A stretch of 64,000 bases of DNA. It comes from Pseudodonghicola flavimaris (lineage in GTDB: Bacteria > Pseudomonadota > Alphaproteobacteria > Rhodobacterales > Rhodobacteraceae). Under the pieces are notes generated by a model that was not told where the DNA came from, made no database searches, and was given only the letters and a program-made list of their open reading frames with translations. Below are positions 51,165 through 61,066 of the stretch, piece after piece. Where the stretch lies: assembly GCF_030164425.1 (NCBI RefSeq), contig NZ_JASNJD010000021.1:1-64000 (forward strand). Direction: 5' to 3'. Each line of letters starts with the position of its first letter. The stretch's first letter is position 1. The position numbers and the translations under genes were made by a program.

Positions 51165-52483
51165 ACTATCAAACTCTCTCGTGATGTTGCGATGGCCCCC
51201 TGCCTTTTTAGAGACGAAGCCGGGTATCTCAGTTGGGCTTGCTCGAATTGACTGACCTCCTGCGGCATGGTGTTGTCTGCTTGAACAATTGCGGATTGCT
51301 GGATCGATTTGTTGAAAAAGGTCGTGATTTCGTGGTACCGGATCCGCGTGTCTTCCAGCGTCTGATAGTAATTGAAGAGTTCTTTAAGCGGTGCCGAGAA
51401 GTCTTTGTGTGCGGCTAGGACGGCCACCAGGGCACCGAGTGTAATACGCCCTTCGATGACGAAATATCCTCCCAATGAGTAGAACAGGAATGGGGTCAGC
51501 GCGGTTAGAAAATTGTTGAGGGCCTTGATGAAGAACTTCAGGCGGAAAATCTTCCTGCGGACGTGCTCAAGCTCTCTAAAACTCGCTCCGGCCGGTAGCA
51601 GTCCGGTCGGATTGACCTGCCGTTCATGCAGCTGTTCGCTAAGCTGTCTGCCGAGCTGTCGGACTTCCTTGATTCTTGTACGTGAAAGGGCGTTGACTCG
51701 CCGCTGTAGCTTGGGCAGCAGCACGAGCTGGATTGGCAGCACGGTCAGTGCGGCGGCACCCAACACAGGGTCCTGAACGAACATGAAAAACAGGATCGTC
51801 AACAGTGTACCACCTTGTAGGATTGGCAGCGTGAGGACATCTGCCGCGAAGCCACCTATGGGCTCAACTTCCTGTGCGAGAATAGGGACGATTTCGCTCT
51901 GGTTTCGGGAGTCGGGATCGCTGCGCCATTGCCGATAGACCAGCAGCCGGAAGCGCCGCAAAAAACGCTCAGCTACATATCCCTTGAACACGTTAAGGCC
52001 ATATTTGTTTAGCCCATTCAGGATGATCGCCAAAAGGTAGAGACCACAGAGAAGCATTAGGAAAACGACCTGATCGACGTCTCGTCCCAAAACGGCAACG
52101 GGGAAATGATCAGAATCCAAAGCGTTGTTTACGATCTGCTTTGGCAGTTCGAGGGTCAAATATTGAATAGGCATCGCGATGAGGCTGACTACAATCATCA
52201 ATGCCTGCTGCCTTCTGGAGTAGCGCAGGACCGTGCTGAAAAGACTGCCTTCAAGCCCCCGTATGGGTTCAGGGTGGAACGTGGGGGTGTGACGGCGCTT
52301 CCAAAGCTTGAGAATGCCGCGAATAGCAAGATATGAGCCGACAGTGATCAGCAGCGCTGGTGCCAAGACCAGTATCAGATGAATGAACGGGTGAACCCAG
52401 TCTGGCGTCGCATCGCTGTAGTCGTACCCGAACGCGGCAGATACGTTGTGTACAAGCACGTGATACCTGTCCAGGAGTGACAT
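51161..52483 (-). CDS. ABC exporter membrane domain lacking an ATPase domain
   Basis: A 440-residue protein with six predicted spans in the type 1 exporter arrangement (LFSTVLRYSRRQQALMIVVS, GYVAERFLRRFRLLVYRQW, RVNALSRTRIKEVRQLGRQL, LGALVAVLAAHKDFSAPLKELF). After the last span only about 55 residues follow, with no Walker A, signature or Walker B, and no separate ATPase gene is adjacent. An extra N-terminal periplasmic and membrane segment is present. The gene is neither frameshifted nor cut by the IS, so it may use an ATPase in trans or have a new role. The ribosome site at 52483 is weak. Confidence 0.8.
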   Translation of the reverse strand: MSLLDRYHVLVHNVSAAFGYDYSDATPDWVHPFIHLILVLAPALLITVGSYLAIRGILKLWKRRHTPTFHPEPIRGLEGSLFSTVLRYSRRQQALMIVVSLIAMPIQYLTLELPKQIVNNALDSDHFPVAVLGRDVDQVVFLMLLCGLYLLAIILNGLNKYGLNVFKGYVAERFLRRFRLLVYRQWRSDPDSRNQSEIVPILAQEVEPIGGFAADVLTLPILQGGTLLTILFFMFVQDPVLGAAALTVLPIQLVLLPKLQRRVNALSRTRIKEVRQLGRQLSEQLHERQVNPTGLLPAGASFRELEHVRRKIFRLKFFIKALNNFLTALTPFLFYSLGGYFVIEGRITLGALVAVLAAHKDFSAPLKELFNYYQTLEDTRIRYHEITTFFNKSIQQSAIVQADNTMPQEVSQFEQAQLRYPASSLKRQGAIATSRESLIV

Positions 52484-52491
52484 CAAAAATT

Positions 52492-53025
52492 CTAACCCTT
52501 GGATTTCGGCGCAAGGTGATCGTGCACGATGATGACGCCCCACATGCCCGCTTCCCGGTGGCCGGGTATCAAGCATACGAACTCCAGGTTCGTCATATCG
52601 GAGAACTCCCAGACCAGCTCGGCATTTTGTCCACTTGGGATCAAAACCGAGTTGGCGCGATCATGTTGCATATCGGGGTGTTCGCGCATCCACTGCTGAT
52701 GTTTCGCAATTTCGTCAAAGGAGCCGAGAAAGAACTCGTGATCCAGAGCGCCCGTATTGCCGATCAAAAACCGAACGACCGATCCCTTTTCAATCTGGAT
52801 CGCGTCCGGCTCGAAAAGCATGTATCCGCTTTCTGTCTCCCTGATGGATATTTCGATCGACCTGTCGAAAGTGGAGCCATCGCCGGGTTTCCCGATCGGA
52901 TTATGGCCAGGCACTTCGAAGGCCCGCGCATGAGGTTGCTGGCCTTTGCCACTGGAAGCGTTCACTGAGAAAGCCGGAAAGACGAGCATAAGGGCGGTGG
53001 TGCAGGTTTTCAGGAAATTCATCAT
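52492..53025 (-). CDS. secreted cupredoxin
   Basis: A 177-residue blue-copper-type protein with a Sec signal, the His ligand in GALDHEFFLG, and the Cys-His-Met cluster LEFVCLIPGHREAGM. It is a paralogue of the cupredoxin half at 53132. It starts the operon cupredoxin-ABC domain-cytochrome c-BNR protein and probably carries electrons or copper in the periplasm. Confidence 0.87.
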   Translation of the reverse strand: MMNFLKTCTTALMLVFPAFSVNASSGKGQQPHARAFEVPGHNPIGKPGDGSTFDRSIEISIRETESGYMLFEPDAIQIEKGSVVRFLIGNTGALDHEFFLGSFDEIAKHQQWMREHPDMQHDRANSVLIPSGQNAELVWEFSDMTNLEFVCLIPGHREAGMWGVIIVHDHLAPKSKG

Positions 53026-53094
53026 GCTCGGCTACCTCCGTAGCGCTTGATTTTACGAGATATTCTTGCTTGCAGAGTAACGCCTCAAAAAGTT

Positions 53095-53120
53095 GGGGCC
53101 GGGGTGATTGCCCCGGCCCC
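53095..53120 (-). terminator. intrinsic terminator
   Basis: GGGGCCGGGG (53095-53104) and CCCCGGCCCC (53111-53120) make a perfect 10-base stem with a 6-base loop. On the minus strand it is followed by AACTTTTTG. It closes the operon that starts at the leader near 57460. Confidence 0.85.
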
Positions 53121-53131
53121 ACTAACTGTCA

Positions 53132-53848
53132 TCACTTCATCTGTGTGACGGTCAGTTTTCCCTTCACGCGGTCTGCGACGAATTCGATGTCCTGACCTTC
53201 GGACATCTTGGCCATCATTGCCTCGTCGGCGCGGAACACCATGGTCATCGCGGGCATGTCGAGGTTGACCAGCGGGCCGTGGATGATTGTGACCTTGCCG
53301 GCCTTGGCGTCGATCTTCTTGATGGTCCCGCTCGTGTATTCCACGTCAGCCTGAGCCATCTGGTCCCCCACTGAGACCGCTCGGTGCATGCCGGATTCGT
53401 AGTGACCCGGAATTAGGCACGCCGCTTCGAACGTACCAGCATTCGCGAACGTCCAGACGACCTCACCCGAAGCGCCCGCATCGAGACGGATTCGGTTCGG
53501 GTCGTCGTGTTCCATATCCATCTTGGCCATTTCGATCTTGTGCTCGGCGTTGCGCTCGACTGTATCAAGGACGAATTCATGCTCCAGCTCACCCTTGTTC
53601 GTGATGTTGAAGCGGATGGTTTCACCCTCCTTGATGGTCATCTCTTCGCTCTCGATCAGCATTTCGCCTTCGTCGTTTTCGAGCAGAGTGACATCAATTG
53701 TGCGGTCCACATTGGCGGCTTCACCCGGCATGCCGATCATCATGGCGGTCGGCTTGGTCTCACCGTGCCCGCCATCATGTGTGCCTGCGGCAAATGCTGG
53801 TGCCGAAAGCACCAACGCGAAGCTTGTCGTCAAAAGAAGATTTCTCAT
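53132..53848 (-). CDS. cupredoxin-CusF fusion protein
   Basis: A 238-residue periplasmic protein. After a Sec signal (LLLTTSFALVLSAPAFAAG) comes a cupredoxin domain with GELEHEFVLD and ACLIPGHYESGM. From about residue 170 a CusF-like domain follows with IIHGPLVNLDMPAMTM. In E. coli CusF the Cu(I) site is His, two Met and a capping Trp. Here the Trp position is Met. The fusion joins a redox-copper and a Cu(I)-chaperone module on one chain. The start at 53848 opens the signal. Confidence 0.87.
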   Translation of the reverse strand: MRNLLLTTSFALVLSAPAFAAGTHDGGHGETKPTAMMIGMPGEAANVDRTIDVTLLENDEGEMLIESEEMTIKEGETIRFNITNKGELEHEFVLDTVERNAEHKIEMAKMDMEHDDPNRIRLDAGASGEVVWTFANAGTFEAACLIPGHYESGMHRAVSVGDQMAQADVEYTSGTIKKIDAKAGKVTIIHGPLVNLDMPAMTMVFRADEAMMAKMSEGQDIEFVADRVKGKLTVTQMK

Positions 53849-53894
53849 TTCATTGTCCTGTAAGTTGGTTTGGTTGGAGTTGACGAAGGGCCGT

Positions 53895-55253
53895 TCAGCC
53901 CTTCGAGTTTGGCTTTGGTGTGAGAATGGTCTTGGGACTGTTGTTCGAGGCAAACTCGGGCAATTCGCCGGTCCATTCGTAGGCCATCTCGCCCGGAGGA
54001 TTTTCGTACCAGCCGGGATCGGAGTAATCGTCCGCGTCGATGCCGTCCCGCACCTTTACGACCGAAAACATGCCGCCCATCTCGATGGGGCCGTAGGGCC
54101 CCCAACCCGTCATCATGGGGATAGTGTTGTCAGGCAGCGGCATTTCCATTTTCGCCATGTCCCCCATGCCGGACATGCCCATGGGCATGTATTCCGGCTG
54201 GAACTGACGGATCTTCTGGGTCAGTGGTTTCTTGTTGACCCCGATGAACGTCGGCACATCGTGACCCATGGCATTCATCGTGTGGTGCGACTTGTGGCAG
54301 TGGATTGCCCAGTCACCCAGATGGTCCGCGACGAACTCATAGGCGCGCATCGCGCCCACGGGAATGTCGATGCTGACCTCTGGCCATTGCGCCGCCTCGG
54401 GCACCCATCCGCCATCCGTACAGGTGACCTTGAAGTCATAGCCGTGCATGTGGATCGGGTGGTTTGTCATCGTGAGGTTGCCGACGCGTACGCGCACCTT
54501 GTCGCCCTTGTTCACGACCAGCGGATCGATGTCGGGGAAGATCCGACTGTTCCACGTCCACAGGTTGAAGTCCGTCATCGTCATGATGCGGGGCACGTAT
54601 GTGCCGGGATCGATGTCAAAGGCATTCAGCATGATAAGAAAATCGCGATCCACCGGCATAAACGATGGGTCCTTGGGGTGGACCACGAACATGCCCATCA
54701 TCCCCATCGCCATCTGGGTCATTTCGTCGCCATGGGGGTGGTACATGAACGTGCCGGACTTCACCAAGTCGAATTCGTAGACAAACGTTTTCCCTGGCGG
54801 GATGCTGGGATGACTCAACCCGGAGACCCCATCCATGCCCGAGGGCAGGATGAGCCCGTGCCAATGCACCGTGGTGCCTTCCGGCAGCTTGTTGGTGACG
54901 TAGATGCGGATCCGGTCGCCTTCGACTGCTTCGATCGTTGGACCGGTGGACTGGCCGTTGTAGCCCCACAGATGCGCAATCATGCCGTCTGCAAGTTCGC
55001 GCTCTACCGGTTCGGCGACGAGGTGAAATTCCTTGACCCCGTTGTTCATCCGGTGCGGCAGGGTCCACCCGTTCAGCGTGACCACAGGTGTGTAGTCCGG
55101 CCCTGACGACGGACGCGCCGTAATCGCCGTTGCCGCACTGTCCATCTGCGCGGCTTCGGGGAGGCCCATGTTCAGGGTTTGACCCCAGGCTTTTGAAGAG
55201 ACCAGCGTTGCACCTGCGGCGCCGGCTCCGAGTAATTGACGTCTGTTCAACAT
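53895..55253 (-). CDS. multicopper oxidase with Tat leader
   Basis: A 452-residue exported oxidase with a twin-arginine leader (NRRQLLGAGAAG). Copper motifs: HWHG at 130-133, MYHPHGDEM at 171-179, HPIHMHGYDF, and AIHCHKSHHTMNAMG. A Met-rich stretch (MPMGMSGMGDMAKMEM) lies before the last domain. It would oxidise Cu(I) in the periplasm. It lies between the TolC-like gene and the cupredoxin-CusF gene in one operon, as if oxidase, chaperone and outer-membrane pore form a path for copper. Confidence 0.9.
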   Translation of the reverse strand: MLNRRQLLGAGAAGATLVSSKAWGQTLNMGLPEAAQMDSAATAITARPSSGPDYTPVVTLNGWTLPHRMNNGVKEFHLVAEPVERELADGMIAHLWGYNGQSTGPTIEAVEGDRIRIYVTNKLPEGTTVHWHGLILPSGMDGVSGLSHPSIPPGKTFVYEFDLVKSGTFMYHPHGDEMTQMAMGMMGMFVVHPKDPSFMPVDRDFLIMLNAFDIDPGTYVPRIMTMTDFNLWTWNSRIFPDIDPLVVNKGDKVRVRVGNLTMTNHPIHMHGYDFKVTCTDGGWVPEAAQWPEVSIDIPVGAMRAYEFVADHLGDWAIHCHKSHHTMNAMGHDVPTFIGVNKKPLTQKIRQFQPEYMPMGMSGMGDMAKMEMPLPDNTIPMMTGWGPYGPIEMGGMFSVVKVRDGIDADDYSDPGWYENPPGEMAYEWTGELPEFASNNSPKTILTPKPNSKG

Positions 55254-55264
55254 GTCAGTTCCTT

Positions 55265-56731
55265 TCAGTGTCCTGCGCCGCCACCGGCGGCAAGTGATGC
55301 GCCTTCTCCACCAGCACCACCGCCGCCTTCGCCGCCGCCATAGATCGCGGCGGTCAGATCGGCCTGTGCCATATAGAATTCGCGTTTTGCATTTGCCGCT
55401 TCCAGGGATGCGGCAAGTTTCTCGCGCACATCAGTCAGCAGCTCGAAAGTGTTGGTGATCATGCCGTTGTAGGACAGCAAACCCTCTTCTTCGACGGTCG
55501 TGCGTAGCGGCACCAGAACGTCGCGGTAGTGGCGCGCGATTTTGTATGCGGCATGATAAGAGGCTTCAGCACCGCGCGCTTCAGACCGGACGTTCACGGC
55601 CTTCTCTGCGAGCACGTTGGCCGCTTGAAGATAAGACAATTCCGCCTTGCGCATCCGGGCCTTGCCGGTGTCGTAGATCGGGATCGCGAACTCCACTTCC
55701 ACCTGAGGCAAAGTCTTGGTTTCAATGTCGCCACTGCCTTCAACTTCACGCTCAAATTCGGCTCCCGCAACGATCTCCAGATCGCTGACAATGCGGGTCT
55801 GGTCGGTCAGACCAAACGCCTTGGCCTGCGCTTCCAGGCCAAGTTTGGCAACACGGAGATCCACCCGGTTTCGGAGCGCCTTGGCCTCGATGTCGGTCAC
55901 ACGGCCGACAGAACGCGGCAGTGCAGGAAGGGCATCTGGCACATAGTAATCGACTTCGGTGCCCCAGAGACCCATCAACCTGGTCAAAGCCTCCTTGGAC
56001 CGAGTGGCGTTCAATCGTGCCTGTGCAAGTTGCCCCGCCAGTTCGGCATTGAATGCCTGTTCGCGGGCCTGCCCAGCTTTGTTGAGTGCGCCGGTCTCGC
56101 CCAACCTCATCGCCAGTTCAGAGCCGGCGTCAGAGGTCGCTTTCGCGCGCCGCAGATAACTCACTGCCTCGAAGGCGGCGACTGCATCGACCCATGCCTT
56201 TCGCGTCTGATTTGCCAGTGCGAGTGTGTCGTTCACGGCATTGAGCTGAGCCTGCCTGAAGCTTGCATCAGCAATGGCCATACGCTGTTTACGCGTGGTG
56301 GCATCGAGGACGTTCGACCGGATCAGCCCTTCGATCGCCCTGTAGGCACCGAGTTCAGGCGCACCGATTCCCAAGACACCAATTGAGACGATCGGGTTTT
56401 CCGGCGTCGATTGCTGCCAAGCCTCAGCGGCCGAGAGGCCAACATTGGCGTAAGACGCTTGCAGACCCTTATTGTTCAGCAGCGCAACCTGAACCGCCGT
56501 ATCGGCCGAGATCGTCTTCCGATGCACCATGCTGTGCACCTGTTTCTTGAGAGCTTCGTTTTCGGCCTGCGTTTCCGCAAACACGGTCCGTTTGCCGATC
56601 GCTGGCGTAATCTGGCTGGCCACATTGGCAAAACCGGCCTTCGGTTCGGTGTAGCTTACCGGTACTGCGGTAGCGCAGGCACCCAAGAAAAGTGGAAAGC
56701 CAAGAACCAGCGGAATCTTAGATACCCGCAT
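55265..56731 (-). CDS. TolC/CusC-like outer-membrane lipoprotein
   Basis: A 488-residue outer-membrane factor with a lipobox (GFPLFLGAC), two repeated helical hairpin regions rich in Ala and Gln, and ADLTAAIYGG near the end, then a Gly-rich tail of about 25 residues with a final His. No RND pump or membrane-fusion gene is adjacent, so the usual tripartite partners are missing. It overlaps the small lipoprotein gene by one base and precedes the oxidase by 11 bases. Confidence 0.85.
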   Translation of the reverse strand: MRVSKIPLVLGFPLFLGACATAVPVSYTEPKAGFANVASQITPAIGKRTVFAETQAENEALKKQVHSMVHRKTISADTAVQVALLNNKGLQASYANVGLSAAEAWQQSTPENPIVSIGVLGIGAPELGAYRAIEGLIRSNVLDATTRKQRMAIADASFRQAQLNAVNDTLALANQTRKAWVDAVAAFEAVSYLRRAKATSDAGSELAMRLGETGALNKAGQAREQAFNAELAGQLAQARLNATRSKEALTRLMGLWGTEVDYYVPDALPALPRSVGRVTDIEAKALRNRVDLRVAKLGLEAQAKAFGLTDQTRIVSDLEIVAGAEFEREVEGSGDIETKTLPQVEVEFAIPIYDTGKARMRKAELSYLQAANVLAEKAVNVRSEARGAEASYHAAYKIARHYRDVLVPLRTTVEEEGLLSYNGMITNTFELLTDVREKLAASLEAANAKREFYMAQADLTAAIYGGGEGGGGAGGEGASLAAGGGAGH

Positions 56732-56952
56732 CAGTTGCCCTCCGTCTGCTCTTGATTGACAGACCGCCAATCACGGGGGCCGGTCGGACCACGATAGGTG
56801 TAGCCAGCCAATGGATCTTGATAGTTGATCGGAGACGAAACGGTCGCGTTGACGACAGCCTGTTGTGTCGCAACGGAGGGCAAAGGGGTAGGCTCATAGG
56901 CGCATGCGCCAAGCCCGAGGGCCGAAGCCCCCATGAGTAGATGAATTTTCAT
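56731..56952 (-). CDS. small lipoprotein
   Basis: A 73-residue protein with a lipobox (ALGLGAC) and a mature part containing YQDPLAGYTYRGPTGPRDWRS. No known family. It is coupled to the TolC-like gene by a TGATG overlap and is probably a partner of it in the outer membrane. Confidence 0.7.
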   Translation of the reverse strand: MKIHLLMGASALGLGACAYEPTPLPSVATQQAVVNATVSSPINYQDPLAGYTYRGPTGPRDWRSVNQEQTEGN

Positions 56953-56983
56953 GAAGGTATCCTGATTGATGAACGATGTCTCA

Positions 56984-56996
56984 CGCAGAGTCTGCG
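56984..56996 (-). repeat. small hairpin between leader peptide and lipoprotein gene
   Basis: CGCAG (56984-56988) and CTGCG (56992-56996) with a 3-base loop, about 30 bases downstream of the leader stop on the operon strand. Shorter than the hairpins after the other leaders. Confidence 0.4.
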
Positions 56997-57025
56997 CAAG
57001 GCTCACACCCGGATTGGGCGCCGTT

Positions 57026-57460
57026 TCAGATCAGGAATCGAGGGGGCCGCAGAAACCCTGATGTTTCGACGGAATGCGCCTGACCGCTCAGGATCATATA
57101 TTCTTTCGCAGCAATAGGATCCGGGAATACCAAGTCTGCGTCTGGAATGACGACAGAAATGCATATTCCGTTACAACACTGAGTTGATTGATGCTCTGTT
57201 TCACCCATGTCGGAGGATATGTCATCCACGTCAACTGTCGCCGGGTGTTTCATGTGGTCGGCGTGGATGTCAGTTCCCTGACCAACTGTCGGTTCGCTGA
57301 GAAGGGAGCTGATCGATCCAGAATGCTGACCATCATGCATTCCTGAGGCCGCGTGTGCCGCAGAAGGTGGAGACAGAACCAATGCCAACGCAAAAGCGAA
57401 GCAAGTGAGGAATTTCACCCATACCGAAGTGGCGACACGCATTCTCATGAACGGCAACAT
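57026..57460 (-). CDS. small secreted Cys/His/Met-rich protein, candidate copper leader
   Basis: A 144-residue protein with a Sec signal (FLTCFAFALALVLSPPSAAHA), HDGQHSG, HADHMKH, a QCCNGICIS cluster and the end SGFLRPPRFLI. The last part resembles the SFLRPPLA end of the leader at 32481. It heads the operon lipoprotein-TolC-oxidase-cupredoxin. The start may also be one of the Met codons at 57448 or 57442. The leader role is inferred from position and shape. Confidence 0.58.
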   Translation of the reverse strand: MLPFMRMRVATSVWVKFLTCFAFALALVLSPPSAAHAASGMHDGQHSGSISSLLSEPTVGQGTDIHADHMKHPATVDVDDISSDMGETEHQSTQCCNGICISVVIPDADLVFPDPIAAKEYMILSGQAHSVETSGFLRPPRFLI

Positions 57461-57467
57461 GGACGTT

Positions 57468-57483
57468 TTGACAAATTAGTCAA
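57468..57483. promoter_or_regulatory. TTGAC-N6-GTCAA dyad just upstream of the leader gene
   Basis: Perfect 5-base arms at 57468-57472 and 57479-57483 flank AAATTA, 8 bases before the leader start. It looks like an operator. The spacing differs from the FNR-type N4 box. Confidence 0.5.
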
Positions 57484-57646
57484 CGCTTACAGCGCGGGAA
57501 GGTTTGGCACAATCTAGCGAGGCAGGCGAATTCTCGCTGCGAGCGCTCAAAACTGTTGCGCAATAGATACATAGCAACGTTCACCAGTCAGACAGAAGAC
57601 GCGAAAATGGTAGTGAGTACTTCAGAAATGACTGGGAGTGCCGGGA

Positions 57647-57850
57647 CTAACTCAGTCTTTGCGATCCGTAGCCCGCATCGTGAATCGCTGCCTTCAGAGC
57701 GTTTTCATCCAATGCGCTATCTACCTCGACGGAACGCGCAGTTAGGTCACAGGTGACAGTCGCGTGTGGGTCTATCGTCACAATGGCCTTCTCTATCGAC
57801 GCGGTGCAATGTCCGCAGTTCATGTCCGGCACGCTGAACCTGATCATCAC
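57647..57850 (-). CDS. copZ: CopZ-like copper chaperone (HMA domain)
   Basis: A 67-residue heavy-metal-associated protein with the Cu(I) site MNCGHC at residues 10-15 and the fold pattern SVEVDSALDENALKAAIHDAGY. It delivers Cu(I) to the P-type ATPase. It is divergent from the ATPase gene at 57988, and each has its own CueR-type promoter in the gap. Confidence 0.88.
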   Translation of the reverse strand: MMIRFSVPDMNCGHCTASIEKAIVTIDPHATVTCDLTARSVEVDSALDENALKAAIHDAGYGSQRLS

Positions 57851-57871
57851 GATCTCCTTCTTACTGCTGCC

Positions 57872-57901
57872 ATCTAGGTCGTTCCCCTATGGGAAGGTCA
57901 A
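57872..57901 (-). promoter_or_regulatory. CueR-type promoter of copZ
   Basis: On the minus strand TTGACC (57901-57896) overlaps the dyad CTTCCCATAGGGGAAC, and CTAGAT (57877-57872) is a -10 box with the long spacer of about 18-19 bases used by MerR-family activators. Confidence 0.8.
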
Positions 57902-57929
57902 TGCCCGAAAAAATTCCTCGATGCATCTG

Positions 57930-57960
57930 TTGACCTTCCAGCGAATGGAACCCTTATCTC
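57930..57960 (+). promoter_or_regulatory. CueR-type promoter of the copA ATPase
   Basis: TTGACC (57930-57935), then the dyad CCTTCCAGCGAATGGAACC (57934-57952) and a -10 TTATCT or TATCTC at 57954-57960. This is the typical layout of a copper-inducible MerR/CueR promoter, about 30 bases before the ATPase start codon. Confidence 0.85.
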
Positions 57961-57987
57961 TCGGAGGACCAGGATCAGGAGTCACCC

Positions 57988-60495
<2,508 letters not shown>

Positions 60496-60514
60496 AAACA
60501 AGGAGAAGACGATC

Positions 60515-60934
60515 ATGAATATCGGAGACGTGGCCGACCTGTCCGGCCTTCCTGCGAAGACCATCCGCTACTACGAGGACATCGGGCTGGTCGAGCCGCT
60601 GCGCAGCGCGAACGGCTATCGCAGCTTTCGACAGAGCGACGTCCACAAGTTGGCGTTTCTCGGGCGAGCGCGTGCGCTTGGCTTCACCATCGAGGACTGC
60701 CGGAGCCTGCTGAAACTCTATGCCGATACCGACCGCGCCAGCGCGGAGGTCAAGCAGATCGCCGAGGAACACCTCGACCGGATCGACCGGAAAATCGCAG
60801 AACTGACCGAGATGCGCGCGACGTTGTCGCACCTTGTCGATGCCTGCGCTGGCGATCACAGGCCTAATTGTCCGATTCTCGCAGATCTGGCGATGGAAGA
60901 GGATAAGACCCGGACCGCCAGGGCAGCGGATTAA
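60515..60934 (+). CDS. cueR: CueR, Cu(I)-responsive MerR-family activator
   Basis: A 139-residue regulator with the MerR winged helix (NIGDVADLSGLPAKTIRYYEDIGL), a long dimer helix and the metal loop with Cys111 and Cys119 (DACAGDHRPNCPI), matching the two Cys of E. coli CueR in place and spacing. A Ser at the RAS position near residue 76 fits a +1 metal sensor. It probably activates the promoters at 57872-57960 and 32899-32916. AAGGAGAAGACGATC precedes the ATG. Confidence 0.93.
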   Translation: MNIGDVADLSGLPAKTIRYYEDIGLVEPLRSANGYRSFRQSDVHKLAFLGRARALGFTIEDCRSLLKLYADTDRASAEVKQIAEEHLDRIDRKIAELTEMRATLSHLVDACAGDHRPNCPILADLAMEEDKTRTARAAD

Positions 60935-61000
60935 GCGGGCTTAGATACGTCCCGCAGCGGGCAGCGCCACCCATAAGGTGCGACTGGCTGCAGCTATTTC

Positions 61001-61029
61001 GGAACATTCCAGCGCGGGAAAGTTGTTCC
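61001..61029 (+). promoter_or_regulatory. dyad box upstream of the second DUF305 module
   Basis: GGAACA (61001-61006) and TGTTCC (61024-61029) are complements, with TTCC/GGAA inside (TTCCAGCGCGGGAA). The first 27 bases match 26774-26800 at 20 positions. The core resembles a CueR site. Confidence 0.6.
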
Positions 61030-61066
61030 ACCTTTAGACTTCACGATTTCGAGAGAGGACAACTTC

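Noticed and set aside
57468-57483. FNR box
   Set aside because: The TTGAC and GTCAA arms are six bases apart instead of four, so it does not fit the FNR/NNR consensus. Kept only as an unassigned dyad.
57556-57756. Short plus-strand frame near copZ
   Set aside because: Antisense to copZ at its end, with no ribosome site.
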